From Istiophorus platypterus (Eukaryota > Chordata > Actinopteri > Istiophoriformes > Istiophoridae), in contig CM029119.1 in assembly GCA_016859345.1 (NCBI GenBank), forward strand, positions 9,136,912-9,200,911: DNA of 64,000 bases. The letters run 5' to 3'. Positions 52,041-64,000 of this stretch are shown one piece after another. The notes under the pieces are model-generated. The model was not told the DNA's origin and did not search any database. It saw nothing but the letters and a program-made list of their open reading frames with translations. Both the position numbers and the translations under genes were made by a program. Each line of letters opens with the position of its first letter. Positions within the stretch are counted from its first letter, which is position 1.

Positions 52041-52071
<31 letters not shown>
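52041..52071. repeat. (TA)n microsatellite
   Basis: Uninterrupted alternating TA of about 30 bases in intergenic DNA. Confidence 0.9.
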
Positions 52072-52073
<2 letters not shown>

Positions 52074-54527
52074 ACAACATGTCCTCAAATCTTTGAGAAG
52101 TTGTAAAGCACTGTCCTCTACACTCACTACTTTTATCATGTCAGTATTTTTAACCAAACTTCTGCATTATTTTATCTTTTATAGTTGACAAACGCTGCTA
52201 ACTTCACTCCCCCAGGATCCAGCTTTTTATTTACGGAACTGTTATTTATTTAGACTTCACAGACACTTACACTTCATTTAAAGTGATGATTTTCAGAACT
52301 ACCTCATGACCATAGTAAGCCTCATGACCTCCACAATGCACATCATAGTGTAAACAACAATGATTTTCAAGTTCCTCACTAGACAGTTAAATGAGGAACA
52401 AATCCAAAAATATCCTTTTACTTCTGACTGCAACTTCGTTCTCACTGCTATGCTGACAGATATGAAAAAAGCTTGTTTGTTTACTTATTTGTTTTGTACA
52501 ATATAATGAAAGAATCAATATTTATATTGTATGTAGACTAATAAAGGATTTCTGTTCCCAAAAATGGAATGCATTTCTATTGAATCATTTTAAAAACATT
52601 ATAAATATATATATAAATTTGTATGAACATGTCACGGATCTAAACCCAACATATTTGCAGTACACGTGCACTAATATACTGTAGATATACCATATGAGTA
52701 TGATGACATATTTACAATATATACAGTATTGGCCTATTCGTAAAACAAACATGTTTCTTCTGCTCCTCCACAGAGAAATTTCTAAAACTGGGGGTTGTTT
52801 TTGTAGCAGCTTTCAAGTTTCCAATCAGCTGCCGGTGACCAACAGACTCGGCTCTCGGGCCTGCTGGTGAGGGGCAGTTCCATTCCCAAAAGGTAAAGTA
52901 AATTATCCATGATGTGGACGAGAGCAGAAAGCACCGAGCATATTGCATATTTTAAGCAGCTGCAGGATTACACACTCGGTAAAGCGCTGAGAAAGCATCA
53001 TCCTAAGCCAGACCACTGAATCATTTAAAAAAAAAAAAACAACAAATAAAACTGTGTACGAAGCTGTAGAGAGAGTGTTTGCGTATTATCATATTAAGAT
53101 TTATGTCAGTTCACCCTCATTTCAAATGGTATAAGAATGATTTGTGTGATGATGAGTGTGCAAACTCATAACTCATAAACCTCCAATCCACAGACCAGTT
53201 AGCTGGATATCTACACCCCAGCCAAATGCGAAGGAAAGCTGAACTGCAACTACGTTGAAATTGGTCAAATCCTCCACCTGAAAAAGGAGGAACATTTGCC
53301 ACCAGCCTTACTATTTTTACTCAATTTTTTTTCCCGTTCCCGTTCATGTTGCCGGAGCATTTTTACACTCATTCTGCTCTGCCTGCGTCCCCGTCTCCGT
53401 TTCACCCGGCCGGTCTCCAGGCCTCAGCTGTCGTACGGCCGTTGTGACCTCTGAGATTTTGGGGGGGGGTTGTGATAGGGGTCGGCCTGTCAGTGTCTCC
53501 CTCAGGGCAGAGCAGTGACATTTAACTCAATATCCCAGAAGGATAGGGTTTCTCCCTCTCTCCCCTCCATCTTCCGCCTGCGTCTGTCCCGTCGGGGGTG
53601 TCAGCGGGCCTGTGCGTGCGGGTGGGACTACCGCGGCAGCGCGAACCCCCCGCGGGCCGGGACACCCGTCGCCTCCGTCCCCCGCCGTGGCGTTAACGCG
53701 CCGCGCCTTCGTGCCAGGCCGAGGGGATCACCGTGCGCCACCTTAACCCCGCCGGGCCCTCGCCCCTCCGCTTGCGAACCCTATACGTGTTCCCAGTTCT
53801 GTACAAGTGTTAAGTACCGCGGCGGCGCAGCTGTACGCGCGGCTATCTTATGCAACTAAGTCTGTCTCTGCTGACTTGCATGGCACGGGCGAAGCCAGGG
53901 GGACGAGTCCGCATTTGTCACTTGAAAGACGCGGAGCCAGGAAAGACTGATGTACATCCTAAAGGTGGTTATCGTCATTAACGGGTTTCTCGCAGCCCTG
54001 CGCGGCCGATCGGCGCGATCCACTCGTGGGCGGATAATGAAGTGAAGGAACCCTCATTTACAGTCGCCGGTCATAAACACACTGTCATTTCTCTCCGGAT
54101 GAAATACGGCCCAGACTGACGTGGATAGTGTGACAGTCTTGTCCGAGCACCAAACGATATTATTCAAAAAACTCAACTTATTTATTTATTTATTTTTTTT
54201 TTTTGCAGAGCGACACTCTCCGGGCTGTAACTCAAAACCGCGGCGGCCTCCGCGGCGGCCGAGCTCAGCCTCAACCTGCGTCCGCGGACCGCAGGTGCCG
54301 CCGCTTTCTTAACTCTCATGCGCCTGCACGATAAATCACGGGCCCCTTAACATTCACCGGCATAAAACCCAACAACACGTGTGGTATTGACAGTAAGGAC
54401 ATAATTAGTGCTGGGCAATAAGGGAATGGATAAAGGGGCCACGGCGTCGGGTGCTTGTTACAGCATTAGCTAATAGTAATAATAGAAGCGGCAGCTGAGT
54501 CTCTGAATCCAGAAATTCCTCCGGAGA

Positions 54528-54535
54528 TATAAATA
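54528..54535 (+). promoter_or_regulatory. Orphan TATA box with E-box
   Basis: TATAAATA, preceded by a CAGCTG E-box at 54492-54497, is followed 90 bases later by a consensus GTGAGT donor at 54626. A first exon of about 54558-54625 would fit, on the plus strand. No downstream exon was identified. Confidence 0.35.
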
Positions 54536-54650
54536 GAGCGGGTGGCACCGCGCCGCTGGGCCCGGCACCGCCGCAGCTTTGCGGGGTTTTTTGTTTCAGA
54601 ACCCGGGACCTTTAGTTCGGGCTCGGTGAGTCTGACTCGCGTCTATTGGC

Positions 54651-54653
54651 AAA

Positions 54654-54700
<47 letters not shown>

Positions 54701-54702
54701 AT
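54651..54702. repeat. (AAAT)n microsatellite
   Basis: About thirteen perfect AAAT units, starting 20 bases after the donor-like site at 54626. Confidence 0.95.
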
Positions 54703-55060
54703 GAAGGTGGTGGGACGCATGTGACTCCACGGTGTCACCAGTATCCACGTGGAACACCGAGCTGCAGAGGGTTCCCGGTTGTTCACACCATTCCTCACAC
54801 TTAGGGCTGTACTATATAAGCTACGGGGGGAAAAGTGAGCCCTCCGATCAAAAGTGGCTTTGATTTTACTGATGCGGTGTCACTCGGCTTGCTCTGCATT
54901 TTTTTTAAGAGGCCCGCGTTGCTCATTTATAGGCAAAGGCTTTTTTATTGGGTGGGGGGGGGGGGGGGCTCAACGCCCGCGGAGTTCAGCACGGCCTCGT
55001 ACTCGGTGCTCTAGTGGATCAGGTGGATTCAGGAATCGGTTTAGACGCAACACGTCGGTT

Positions 55061-58050
55061 AATGTAAAGGGGAATTTAAGCGGTATTCCTATAATAAGAC
55101 CGCAGGGGAGTTGTCTCCAGCTTAGTGTGAACTACGTGGTGAGGCTGGCAGTAGCTTTTACTCTGTCACATGTGCTTGATTAACATTTGAGTAAATTGGA
55201 CTAGTTCAGGTAGTTTTAAAGCAGCATACTTTTTGCTATTACTCAAAAACATTAATGCATCTTTGGAGAAAAATCAGTTATATCAATGTATTTATTATGT
55301 TTTTTTAAATAACATTGATATAACTTAACATGGGAAATTTGTGATCATACTAATGAGACAAGGCCTGGGATTTTTGTGCCCCAATTTTCTAACCGGGAGG
55401 TTATGAAAATACAAATACTTGTGAATGCTCAATTATTTACCTTTACTCATTTCTGAAGCAGTTGTTTTAATAGATTCTTTAGTTCTTTTACTCAGAGTAC
55501 TGACTAATTTAATGCACAGTAACCAAATTAAATTCAGTAGTCCAGTGTTAAGGGCAGAATCGTCAAAACCTCAACACAAAAACCCTGTAGAATACACTGT
55601 CAGCCCTACAGTAAAGTTACTGACATGGATCCATCCATTAAGGATGACGATAAATCATTAAACTATGGTTGAACATACAACACATGTCTCCCGAGCAGCA
55701 GGTTGGCTTGTTTGGACAGGATTTTTTTTTTTTTTAATGTCTGCACATGAACAACATCATTCCAGAGCTTCATAATAGCAGTGATAAATTAATCAGGTTA
55801 GTGTTTCAGGCCAGCATAGCTGTAGGAACTAGTATGTACAGTATTTGGTATCATCTGAAAGATGAACTCTTGGAAATATGCTACATCTTTAATGTCTTGT
55901 CTATTTTGAGTACTCTTATCTAACCAAGACACTATTTTTGGTTGTATTACTATCTATGACTGACGTGAACGTTACAGTCACATAAATTGGACAGGGTCCC
56001 ATTATCTATAAACCAAAGTTTGATTTCTTTTTTTTTTTTAAACCCTTTTTTAAAAGGAATGAATACAGCAAATCTATACACAAGGGACACGGTCAAATTT
56101 GAGTCCCGAAGACTCACTGACCAACACAAAATTTAGAAACATAATCCTGTCGAAGTGCTGCAGTAAGAAGTTGAGACATGTAGCCACCGACAAATTCTGA
56201 CGTCCAAGGATGACCTTAAGTCTCCATCGACCTACTATAAATGTACAGAGGATTGTACTCCTGAAGGAGAATGAGGCTGCACCCCTACGCATCCTCTCTA
56301 GTGGCCGACAGATAACAGAGCAGTTTTGCAATGACGGATTTAGTCTTAGCCACATTATTTTATGCACAGCGGTTCTGCAAAGGTAAACAGTGTCTGTATG
56401 AGGATGTTATGAAATAAATGGGTCCACCATTTTTGTTATGAATTTCCTTTTTTGTTAATTCTCAATAAATGTTTTCCTGGGAATCATGATGTCAGGCTTC
56501 AACTTTTCTAACTGGACTTTTTAAATTTTGAAAAATAATTATTCATATCAATCTACAAGACCGAGAATCACAGAGAATTCATTTCTATTAAAACAAAAAG
56601 AAGTTTAAAAGCTTTTTTTATGTCCAAACCCAGCCCCCTAAGCTATACCCTTCACCTCTCACCTCATTGGTCCTGTAAAAGGAAGGCAAAATGATGGACA
56701 GAGCGTCTCGAAGTAGGGCGCTGATGACAGGAAGATGAATGAATGCAAAAAGAGCCCGAGAAATGCCTAAGAAAGAAACACGATCCTTTTTTTTGATAAA
56801 TATAGAAAGAGGAACGTAAAAGAGAGATGCAGACTTTTCAACACAGTCTGTGTAGCAGCGGAAGGCGAATTTTACGCTTATTACAAAATTATTCTTTAAA
56901 CTGATATTAATTTAGTAATGGAAATGGGATTTTACACATGTTGCAATATTGCAGATTAATACTATCATATTTTATGTAAGCAAATATGTGATGTTACAGC
57001 CCCCTTGAGAAAATGTAAAGCAGTGAGCATTTTATTAACAAATGCTCTTATGTTTGTGCTTCATAGGTGTGTGGTTATTCTGACTCAGTCAAAGATGCTC
57101 AACACTGCCTCCCTGTGGGCAACAGCTGGTCATGTCCAGACATACTAGATATTACACCGACTGACAGCAGCAATTACCAATAACCAATAACAATAGCAAT
57201 AGCAATAACCAAACGTCAGTTTTCACTGTTCTCAAAAGCTCAGTTCTTGGAACTTGACTCTAATCTCTCATTCAGACTAAACTACCCCTTGTAGTAAATG
57301 ACTTGACTAATCTGTATTCAAGAAGGAAAGTGACAATTTTTAGATTTTAAAAATCATTTACAATATAATTATTCTGTAAAATGAATTTACGCTGCTAAAT
57401 TGACCAAACTGACTCACAAATCCTGACCACTTAACCAAACTGTTTATGCCCAACATAGACCCACCACATTTTTAAAGCATTTCGCAGTATTTAAAATTGG
57501 TTGATTTAACACCTGGTCAAAAGAACACAGAATTATATTGTTAATGTATTTGTAATATATTAGTGACATTAAATATGAAATTATGCAGTTAATAGTTAAT
57601 AGTGAAATGATATGGACAGAATGAACACTATAACCATGAAATTCTGAAATAATCCAGTATTATTAAGAAATTCTAAATTCTATTCTTCTTTACATAGAAA
57701 TTCATTGGAATCATTTTTATTCATTGCCAGTTTTATTTCAGGATCGTAATGAAATAAAATGAGATCACAATAAACTGTCAATGTGAAAAGAAGGAATAAA
57801 ACACTTAAATTTGATGCCACAAATTATTGAACTCAAATATGTGCTATCACTATCACTAATTTCATAATCAAATTTATCTATTTGATATCAAAAACAAGTA
57901 GTATGATTCTTCATAATACTTGTGCTCTCAGCAGTTATAAGGTACAGAAACAAAACAGTCACCTCAGAGTACTTTGAGGGACTGGTAACGGGGTTGCATA
58001 CAAATATATGTTGGCATCACATCAGATAGAGGATTACAATAAAAATAACA
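55061..58050. other. AT-rich interval before ppp1ca 3' end
   Basis: No coding exon or RNA gene was recognised. Short T and A runs and a CAATAG-rich patch near 57178-57210 are present. The frames seen lack splice partners and family resemblance. Confidence 0.55.
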
Positions 58051-58077
58051 AGTAGACAGTGTAGCTCAGATTCTCGC

Positions 58078-58083
58078 TTTATT
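58078..58083 (-). terminator. ppp1ca poly(A) signal
   Basis: AATAAA on the minus strand, 780 bases after the ppp1ca stop. The 3' UTR includes the TG repeat at 58213-58250. Confidence 0.6.
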
Positions 58084-58212
58084 GGTCAACTTGATGAAAG
58101 ACTACAAAACGAATTCACAAAAAATCTCTTTCAAGTAATCAAATCTGTACAAACCTAAACTGTATTGGGTTTTTACAGCTCTGGCTCATATGAATCTGAA
58201 GAGTCATATGCA

Positions 58213-58250
58213 TGTGTGTGTGTGTGTGTGTGTGTGTGTTTGTGTGTGAG
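58213..58250. repeat. (TG)n microsatellite in ppp1ca 3' UTR
   Basis: About nineteen TG units with one TT interruption. Read on the gene strand it is (CA)n. Confidence 0.9.
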
Positions 58251-58858
58251 TAAGCAGGTGCTTGCTCTTCTGAGACAAGATGACATACTGCTTTCCTGTT
58301 CAAGGCTACTGAGACATCACACTCAGATAGGGGCAAGACACTGCATGCACGCACACGCTCACATGCACATACCTGTGTTTGAGATTTTACAGTACAGAGG
58401 ACGGGGAAAACAAAATACCCCCCCCCTCCACAAGTACACACACACCACCTGCTGGCAGGGTTTGCTGCTAAATTCATCAAGTCAGCAATTCTCCCACTGT
58501 CTCCCAAACCCTGCTATTTCAGTCAAAATTACTGTACAGACAGACACTGTGGTTTCAACCTTTCCACGGGAAGAGTGGTAAGAGAGAGGGGAAAGTATAA
58601 ATCTCTAATACTCTCACACAAAATGTACACGTGCACACATGATTTTAATGCTCACCTGCAAACGAGACTTGTTTTTCATCTGCGCACGCACGCACTCACT
58701 CGGACAATTCGTAACATTAAATGTTTTAAGAAGTACAGATAAAAAAGGAAAAAAGCCCTGGGTATAGGTTTGATTTCTGGCTGTTTGGTGAAAGAAAGGA
58801 GAAGAGAGGTAGAGAGGGCAGGAGGGATGGGTCAGAGGTCGAGGGCAAACTACTGGTG

Positions 58859-61800
58859 TCATTTCTTAGCTTTCCTTGGGGGAGTGACTGGGCGACCGGA
58901 GCCCATGCCCCCTCCACTGCCATAGAACAGCTTTTTGTCTGCAGGTTTAAGAATCTGTGAAAGGCAAACAAAAGATGACAAAAATCAACAATGATGCAGT
59001 TTTGCAAGACAAGGTGCAAATCATTAACTGTCTTTGGTGGGCCAGGTTTATCAGAATTAGAATTTTCCTGGTTGGGGGTCTGGTTGGTCTCTTGCTTACC
59101 TGGAATGAGCACATGAGAGTCTCATCTACGCTCATCATGGCTCCAGCGTTGTCGAACTCACCGCAGTAGTTTGGAGCTGAGAAAAGCGTAACCAGCTGCC
59201 TCTTTGCAAAGAACTCATATCCATCCTCAACCACCTGAAAAGGGATATGACAGGTTGTTGTAAGTTATTTTGGGCCAGTAGGAGGAATTTCTATTGCTTC
59301 TTAAAAAGGACACAATAAATCTGATTAAAACAGAACCATAAGCTTGTAATAATTTTAACATGGACCCTGGGGAGGATAAAATATATCTCAAATATGTTTC
59401 TACTGCTTGCACTGGGGCTAGCTCTTATTATTATAAACTGAGCTGAATCAAATTGTGCTAAGAAGGTTAACGGGTTTTCAGCTGGTCGCACTGCGCTATT
59501 GTTGCTATCCAAGTAATTCAGCAGTTCTATCTGACTTTTCTTCAAATATTAATTAACATTTGGACAATTTTTTTTTAATTAAAAGTGCTAACTTTGATTT
59601 ACCTCCAATATGTTTGTGTGAACAGAGGGGGTAAAGATGAACAACATGATATAAGATAATAATATAAGAAAAGTAAAAACATTAAATAGACCTAGCAACC
59701 AGAAACAAAACTACACTTGTCACGACCTCCATAACACTGGCCTAAGAGTTAACCATTTTACACACCAAGCTCTTGCCAGTTTAACAAGATATATAAAATT
59801 ATGGAGGTTTGCCCTTTAACTTATTAGCTTTTTAAAATTTATCTTTACTACCTTGTATTCCCACCTTAAGAACATCTTCAACCTTAGAATGAAGGTCTTG
59901 AACTAACCTGATGGGCCCGACAAATGAGGTCCATGTCGTGTTTGTGGAGAAACTTTGTGACCACATCAGCACCAAAAGTGAAGGAGACACCACGGTCGTT
60001 CTCGCCCCAGCCGAGTACATCCTTGTCCGGGTCAGCCCACAGCAGGTCGCAGAGGAGGCCTTGGTCAGGCACATCAGTGGGACGCATGACCCTTCGCACC
60101 TGCTCCATAGACTGAAGATCTGGGGACAGGCCTGGAGAAGAACCAGTTAGACACCCGTTAGAAAGCAGATAAACTTCAACGTCTTTGGTGTTTAACATAT
60201 GTTTCTTGCTGTCTCGAGGGGCTGGATTTGCGTTAACTGCTTGCTTCTACATTATGATTTAATGGAAAAAATCTAAAGATGGGCAAAACAGGGAGAGTCT
60301 GGGTGTATCTGACAATAAGGAGCCCTAGTAATTGCTGAAATAAGGGCTGTACAGTATGACTAAAACCAGAATCCTAATATCAATAGAAAAAAAACTGAGT
60401 TTAACACTAAACAAACTCTGGATCAAAACTATTTATTTACTGCCTATGGTCAACATCAGCAATGGCTGTAAACACAGAAATGAAGGCCTGTAAGTAAACT
60501 ATGATTAGATGAGACAAAAATAAATAAATAAATAAATAAAAAAACCTTTTTTTATTATATAAAGAAACTTTGAGTGAAAATGTATACTTAGCATTAATGT
60601 GATCAAAGTCAGATGGACTGGGGAAACTGCAATTTTCATGAACAAATAACTGCTCTGTCTTATGTAACTATGTTCAAAGAGGGAGGTGGTTTCTACCCTC
60701 ATGATTATGAGAACTTGTTTACATATTTTGTGTAGTGGGTCGCAGAGACATGAGACAGCTGTGACTGTTGCCGTCACATTGGCTGCACCCTTAGGTCCAT
60801 TTTATAATGCTCTTTTCTGTTTTACAAGTATTGCTAAAGTAGTCAAAACAGATGTCAAAGATAACATCTGTAATTCTAAATTGTTTTTTAAGAATCAAAT
60901 GTGCTTGTTATTCATTCATCAGACCTGGCTTAGATCTATTTCAAAATTGTCAAAAACATCTTTTACTATTGCTTCTTTCTGGTCTGAACTTTGTTGGTGA
61001 CGAGGACCTTTCTTTGAAATCTTCAGTTTTTTAAGACCACCACCAGCTCACACACATATTTGTTTGTAGGACATGTGTAAAACTGTGTTAAAGCCTGAGT
61101 GGTTAGAAACCACTACATGTATTGGACCAAAGGCAGTGTATACTAACCTGGCACTATCACAGTCATTGGCGTAATCAATTATAGCTATATATTAAAACTT
61201 TGCTATTTCCTGCCTATTATCAGATGTGATTAGAAATGACAAGTAAAAGACTTCTGCAGCCAAGTCTGCTGACACAGGGAAAGGAAATATAGATATATTC
61301 AAACGACAAATTAAGATCCCACAGTCCTGAAGGCCTTTGACAATTATGTTGACAGTAACAACAGTGCAGAGGCTAGTTTGTGTGCACTCTGGATAGAGGC
61401 CGAATGAACTGTTTGATGAGGATACCTCCATGGCAACAGAAGATCTTCTCATCAACAATAGCTGCAACAGGCAAACAGTTGAAGCAGTCAGTGAAGGTCT
61501 TCCACAGCTTAATGTTGTATCGCCTCTTACCTGAGGGAAGGAGCCACAATATCATGGTCAAAATCTAATCTTGGAAAATAAAATCTTGGCAGCTGCTGCA
61601 CCCATTGCATTACATTAAAAACACATTTTGCATAATCCTGGCTGTGTGAATAGCAGATAAAAGCATGTGATTAATCAGTGTGTTCTGCCTGATCATGCTC
61701 CTTAGCCCGCAGTCTGGTGTACTGGGAGTCTATCTGTGTTGTGGCTTTTGTTACGACTAATACACCAGCTTTGCCATGAGCTTTATAAAAACAGCTCCAA

Positions 61801-62530
61801 GGCAGGGTCATGATATATTAAAATGGTTTCTTCAGATTTTCTGAGTATACTAAATAGTATGCAGATTCATATAAAAACTAGGGGAAAATTTTTGTTTATT
61901 AACATTGATACAATCCAAACAAAATGACAATTGATACCAACCTGGGAGGATTTTATAGAATGCTGGTAGAATTTTGCTATGCAATAACTTTTTAGCAACC
62001 CTGTGACTATCTGAAGATGTGTCAGGATATATAGTTAGTGAAAATGCTAAGTGAATGCTAGTGTCTATCAGCCAGTGTTTAACCTGCATAATTGCATTTG
62101 GGCAATATAAGAGCCATAACAATCAAGATGATGATTATAGCAAAAAGTAAAACATTAATACTGTTCTTACTAGGATTATAAAAACGATGTGCAATACACT
62201 CACAGAATAAACCAAAACAGACATCAATTTTACATGTCTATAAAGTAGCTCTGATAAAACAATCCCAACTGAAAGCGACTCAACATACACCCCTTCCCCA
62301 AAATGAAAGTGCTTGTTACTTGACAAGCATTAATCTGTCTATTCTTTGCTTTTGCTTTTTTTTTAACATTTGAAAAATGTAAATGAACATCAAGACAAGT
62401 CTCACTGACTTTATTACCTTTACTAGCCCAGGGCCAATAGACTCAGGCTTATATTTTAATCAAAATGTTGGTAACTGCTGACAGTGTGTGTGTGTGTGTA
62501 TATATGTGTATATATGTATATATGTGTATA

Positions 62531-62571
<41 letters not shown>

Positions 62572-63690
62572 TTAAGATTAATGTCTGTGTGCATGTCACT
62601 TGACTTACACTCATCATAGAAGCCATATATTCTGTTAATGGAGGCGCACTCATGGTTTCCTCTCAGCAGAAAGAAGTTTTCAGGGTATTTTATCTTGTAA
62701 GCCAGCAACAGGCAGATGGTCTCCAGAGACTGCTTGCCTCTGTCTACATAGTCCCCCAGGAACAGGTAGTTGCTCTCCGGTGGAAAGCCCCCATATTCAA
62801 ACAGCCTCAGCAGATCATAGTACTGCCCATGAACATCACCTGGTGAGACAAGCAGTATTAGAGTGGAAACTGCAATGTTGGTCAAAGGTGTGATCATCAT
62901 GCTGTGTGTATGAGCACAACAAAAGATAAGGGACTTGGATAGAGGTACAACAACACTTGATGCCCTGCAAATCAAAAACAACACTTAATACAATGACTGA
63001 CCACGCATTATTTCGAATGAACACTTAGTTCCTCTGTTGCTTGACTTGTCTTTTGTGATGATGCGAAAGCTAACTGAATTTACAAGCAAACATTTAGTGA
63101 GAGGAAGCTGGCGATTCTCATTGCAGTGCAAATTTGGCCAATTTCTGAAATCTGCGGGCTGTTCCTTTAAACCTGCATTCTTCATTAACTGGCATCAGCA
63201 ATATGACACAGAAGGGCAGCTCCCAGAAGACTTGAAGTGCAAAAGAGCACTGTACTGGAAAGCCTATATTATCCGTTTATCCCTTCAATTCTGTAATTAT
63301 GTACCAAGGTCACAGCCATGCACTGCATTCTGTCTTGTGAATTTAGACATCATTTTCTTTTTAGATTTGATTTTTAACTTGACACTCAATTGAAAATTCT
63401 CTCTCCTCAGGTAATAAGAATGCACAGCGTATTGTCAATAAAAGCTTTCTCATAATAATCTTGCACTCTAAGCTACAACAGCCATCTTGGAGCATTAGTA
63501 AATTCTGTGTGACCACGTTTGAGAATTCTCTTGACTAAAGAACACAGCTAAGCCTCACCACAAATCTTGAGGGGCGCCTCAAGTTCGAGCAGGATTGGCT
63601 GGCTGAGGAAGATCTCCCGGGATTTGAGGCAGAGACCACGGATTTCATTCTCTGTCAGCTGAACATTTTTGCCAGGTCTAGAGCCTTTCA
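58859..63690 (-). CDS. ppp1ca: Protein phosphatase 1 catalytic subunit alpha (5' end off window)
   Basis: Ser/Thr phosphatase catalytic subunit used with many regulatory partners. Six coding exons are present, in transcript order: 63559-63690, 62609-62839, 61426-61530, 59908-60131, 59100-59234, 58859-58954. They give 307 codons, in frame throughout. The start codon exon lies beyond the right edge, because the first exon here begins with TG completing a Val codon (VKGSRPGKNVQL). Metal-site and catalytic blocks are seen: GDVHGQ, GDYVDRG, LRGNHE, CCHGG, RAHQVVEDGYEFF and SAPNYCGEF. LTENEIRGLCLKSRE and the LKPADKK...GRPVTPPRKAKK tail point to the alpha isoform rather than beta or gamma. Fish often keep two alpha copies, and which one this is cannot be told here. 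Confidence 0.94.
62486..62568. repeat. (TG)n/(TA)n compound repeat in ppp1ca intron
   Basis: Alternating TG then TATATG and TA units, ending 41 bases from the donor end of the exon at 62609. Confidence 0.9.
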
Positions 63691-64000
63691 CTGTGAGGGG
63701 AAAAGGGTACAAGAGTGAGAAATTGCGCATTGGAAACAACAGAGGTTATTATTCTTTCTAATTGTTAGAGTAAAAGGGTAGATAGTAAATCAATGTTATT
63801 CAGAAATAGTGTGCAAAAATATATTTTGAAAATGTAACAGCATTTTTGAAAGAACAGTCAAGTGAAATATTGCATTTTATTTCTAACAGGATAAATACAT
63901 CCTAATATAAAATTGCACAGTCTGTGCAAAAGAAAAAAAGGGCATACTGCCATGGACAGTTGGCAAATGTTAATTTGGATTATGCATGATGTTCACTGTT

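Larger units (their letters stand above)
50100..53330. other. Gene-poor interval upstream of atp2a1
   Basis: No splice-linked coding exon or recognisable protein on either strand. The sequence is AT-rich with simple repeats at 51574-51709 and 52041-52071. Distal atp2a1 regulatory elements could lie here, but none is demonstrable from sequence alone. Confidence 0.6.
53340..55060. promoter_or_regulatory. Unassigned GC-rich CpG island
   Basis: A CpG-dense block inside otherwise AT-rich DNA, far from the start of any recognised gene: the atp2a1 ATG is about 4 kb away, and the ppp1ca start is beyond 63.7 kb. No protein family was recognised in it. It contains a TATA box at 54528 with a splice-donor-like site downstream, so it may be a promoter for an unrecognised transcript. 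Confidence 0.5.

Noticed and set aside
53515..53859. 114-codon plus-strand frame in the 53.5 kb CpG island
   Set aside because: GC-rich DNA has few stops. The Arg/Pro/Ala-rich product matches no known domain, and no matching exon was found.
1..64000. CRISPR arrays, operons, insertion sequences, endogenous viral genes
   Set aside because: None seen. Repeats are simple tandem types, and no transposase, integrase or viral protein frame was recognised.

Overview
The window is nuclear DNA from a bony fish, most likely a teleost. The evidence is multi-exon genes with GT/AG introns, vertebrate-specific families (SERCA1, ataxin-2-like, tectonic, cytosolic sulfotransferase), short introns, abundant simple repeats and AT-rich non-coding sequence. 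Species was not determined. I rebuilt exons by eye from splice signals, reading frame and remembered family sequences. The first six genes give complete in-frame coding sequences.

Layout: adprh (+, 122-5564), atxn2l (-, 6834-17973), mto1 (+, 19743-24949), tctn3 (-, 25203-29309), a SULT1-type sulfotransferase (+, 31397-37426), atp2a1 (-, 38349-49463), a gene-poor interval with a GC-rich island (about 50100-58050), and the 3' six coding exons of ppp1ca (-, 58859-63690), whose first exon lies beyond the right edge. The first six genes alternate in strand. This makes three tail-to-tail pairs (adprh/atxn2l, mto1/tctn3, sult/atp2a1) and two head-to-head intervals (atxn2l/mto1, tctn3/sult). In each tail-to-tail pair the opposing poly(A) signals lie within about 55 bases.

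The genes do not form a pathway. They cover reversal of arginine ADP-ribosylation, RNA-granule and translation control, mitochondrial tRNA wobble modification, the ciliary transition zone, sulfonation, muscle calcium uptake and protein phosphatase 1. The atxn2l, sult1 and atp2a1 trio recalls the human 16p11.2 neighbourhood, where ATXN2L, SULT1A genes and ATP2A1 lie close together.

No CRISPR array, operon, virus-like element or new multi-gene system was seen. The items most worth a second look are the shared 3' ends, an 8-base first coding exon in adprh, a tandem-acceptor terminal exon in atp2a1 giving an unusual SERCA tail, a small upstream reading frame at the mto1 start region, an in-frame 21-base repeat in tctn3, and an unassigned TATA/splice-donor combination in the 54.5 kb GC-rich island.
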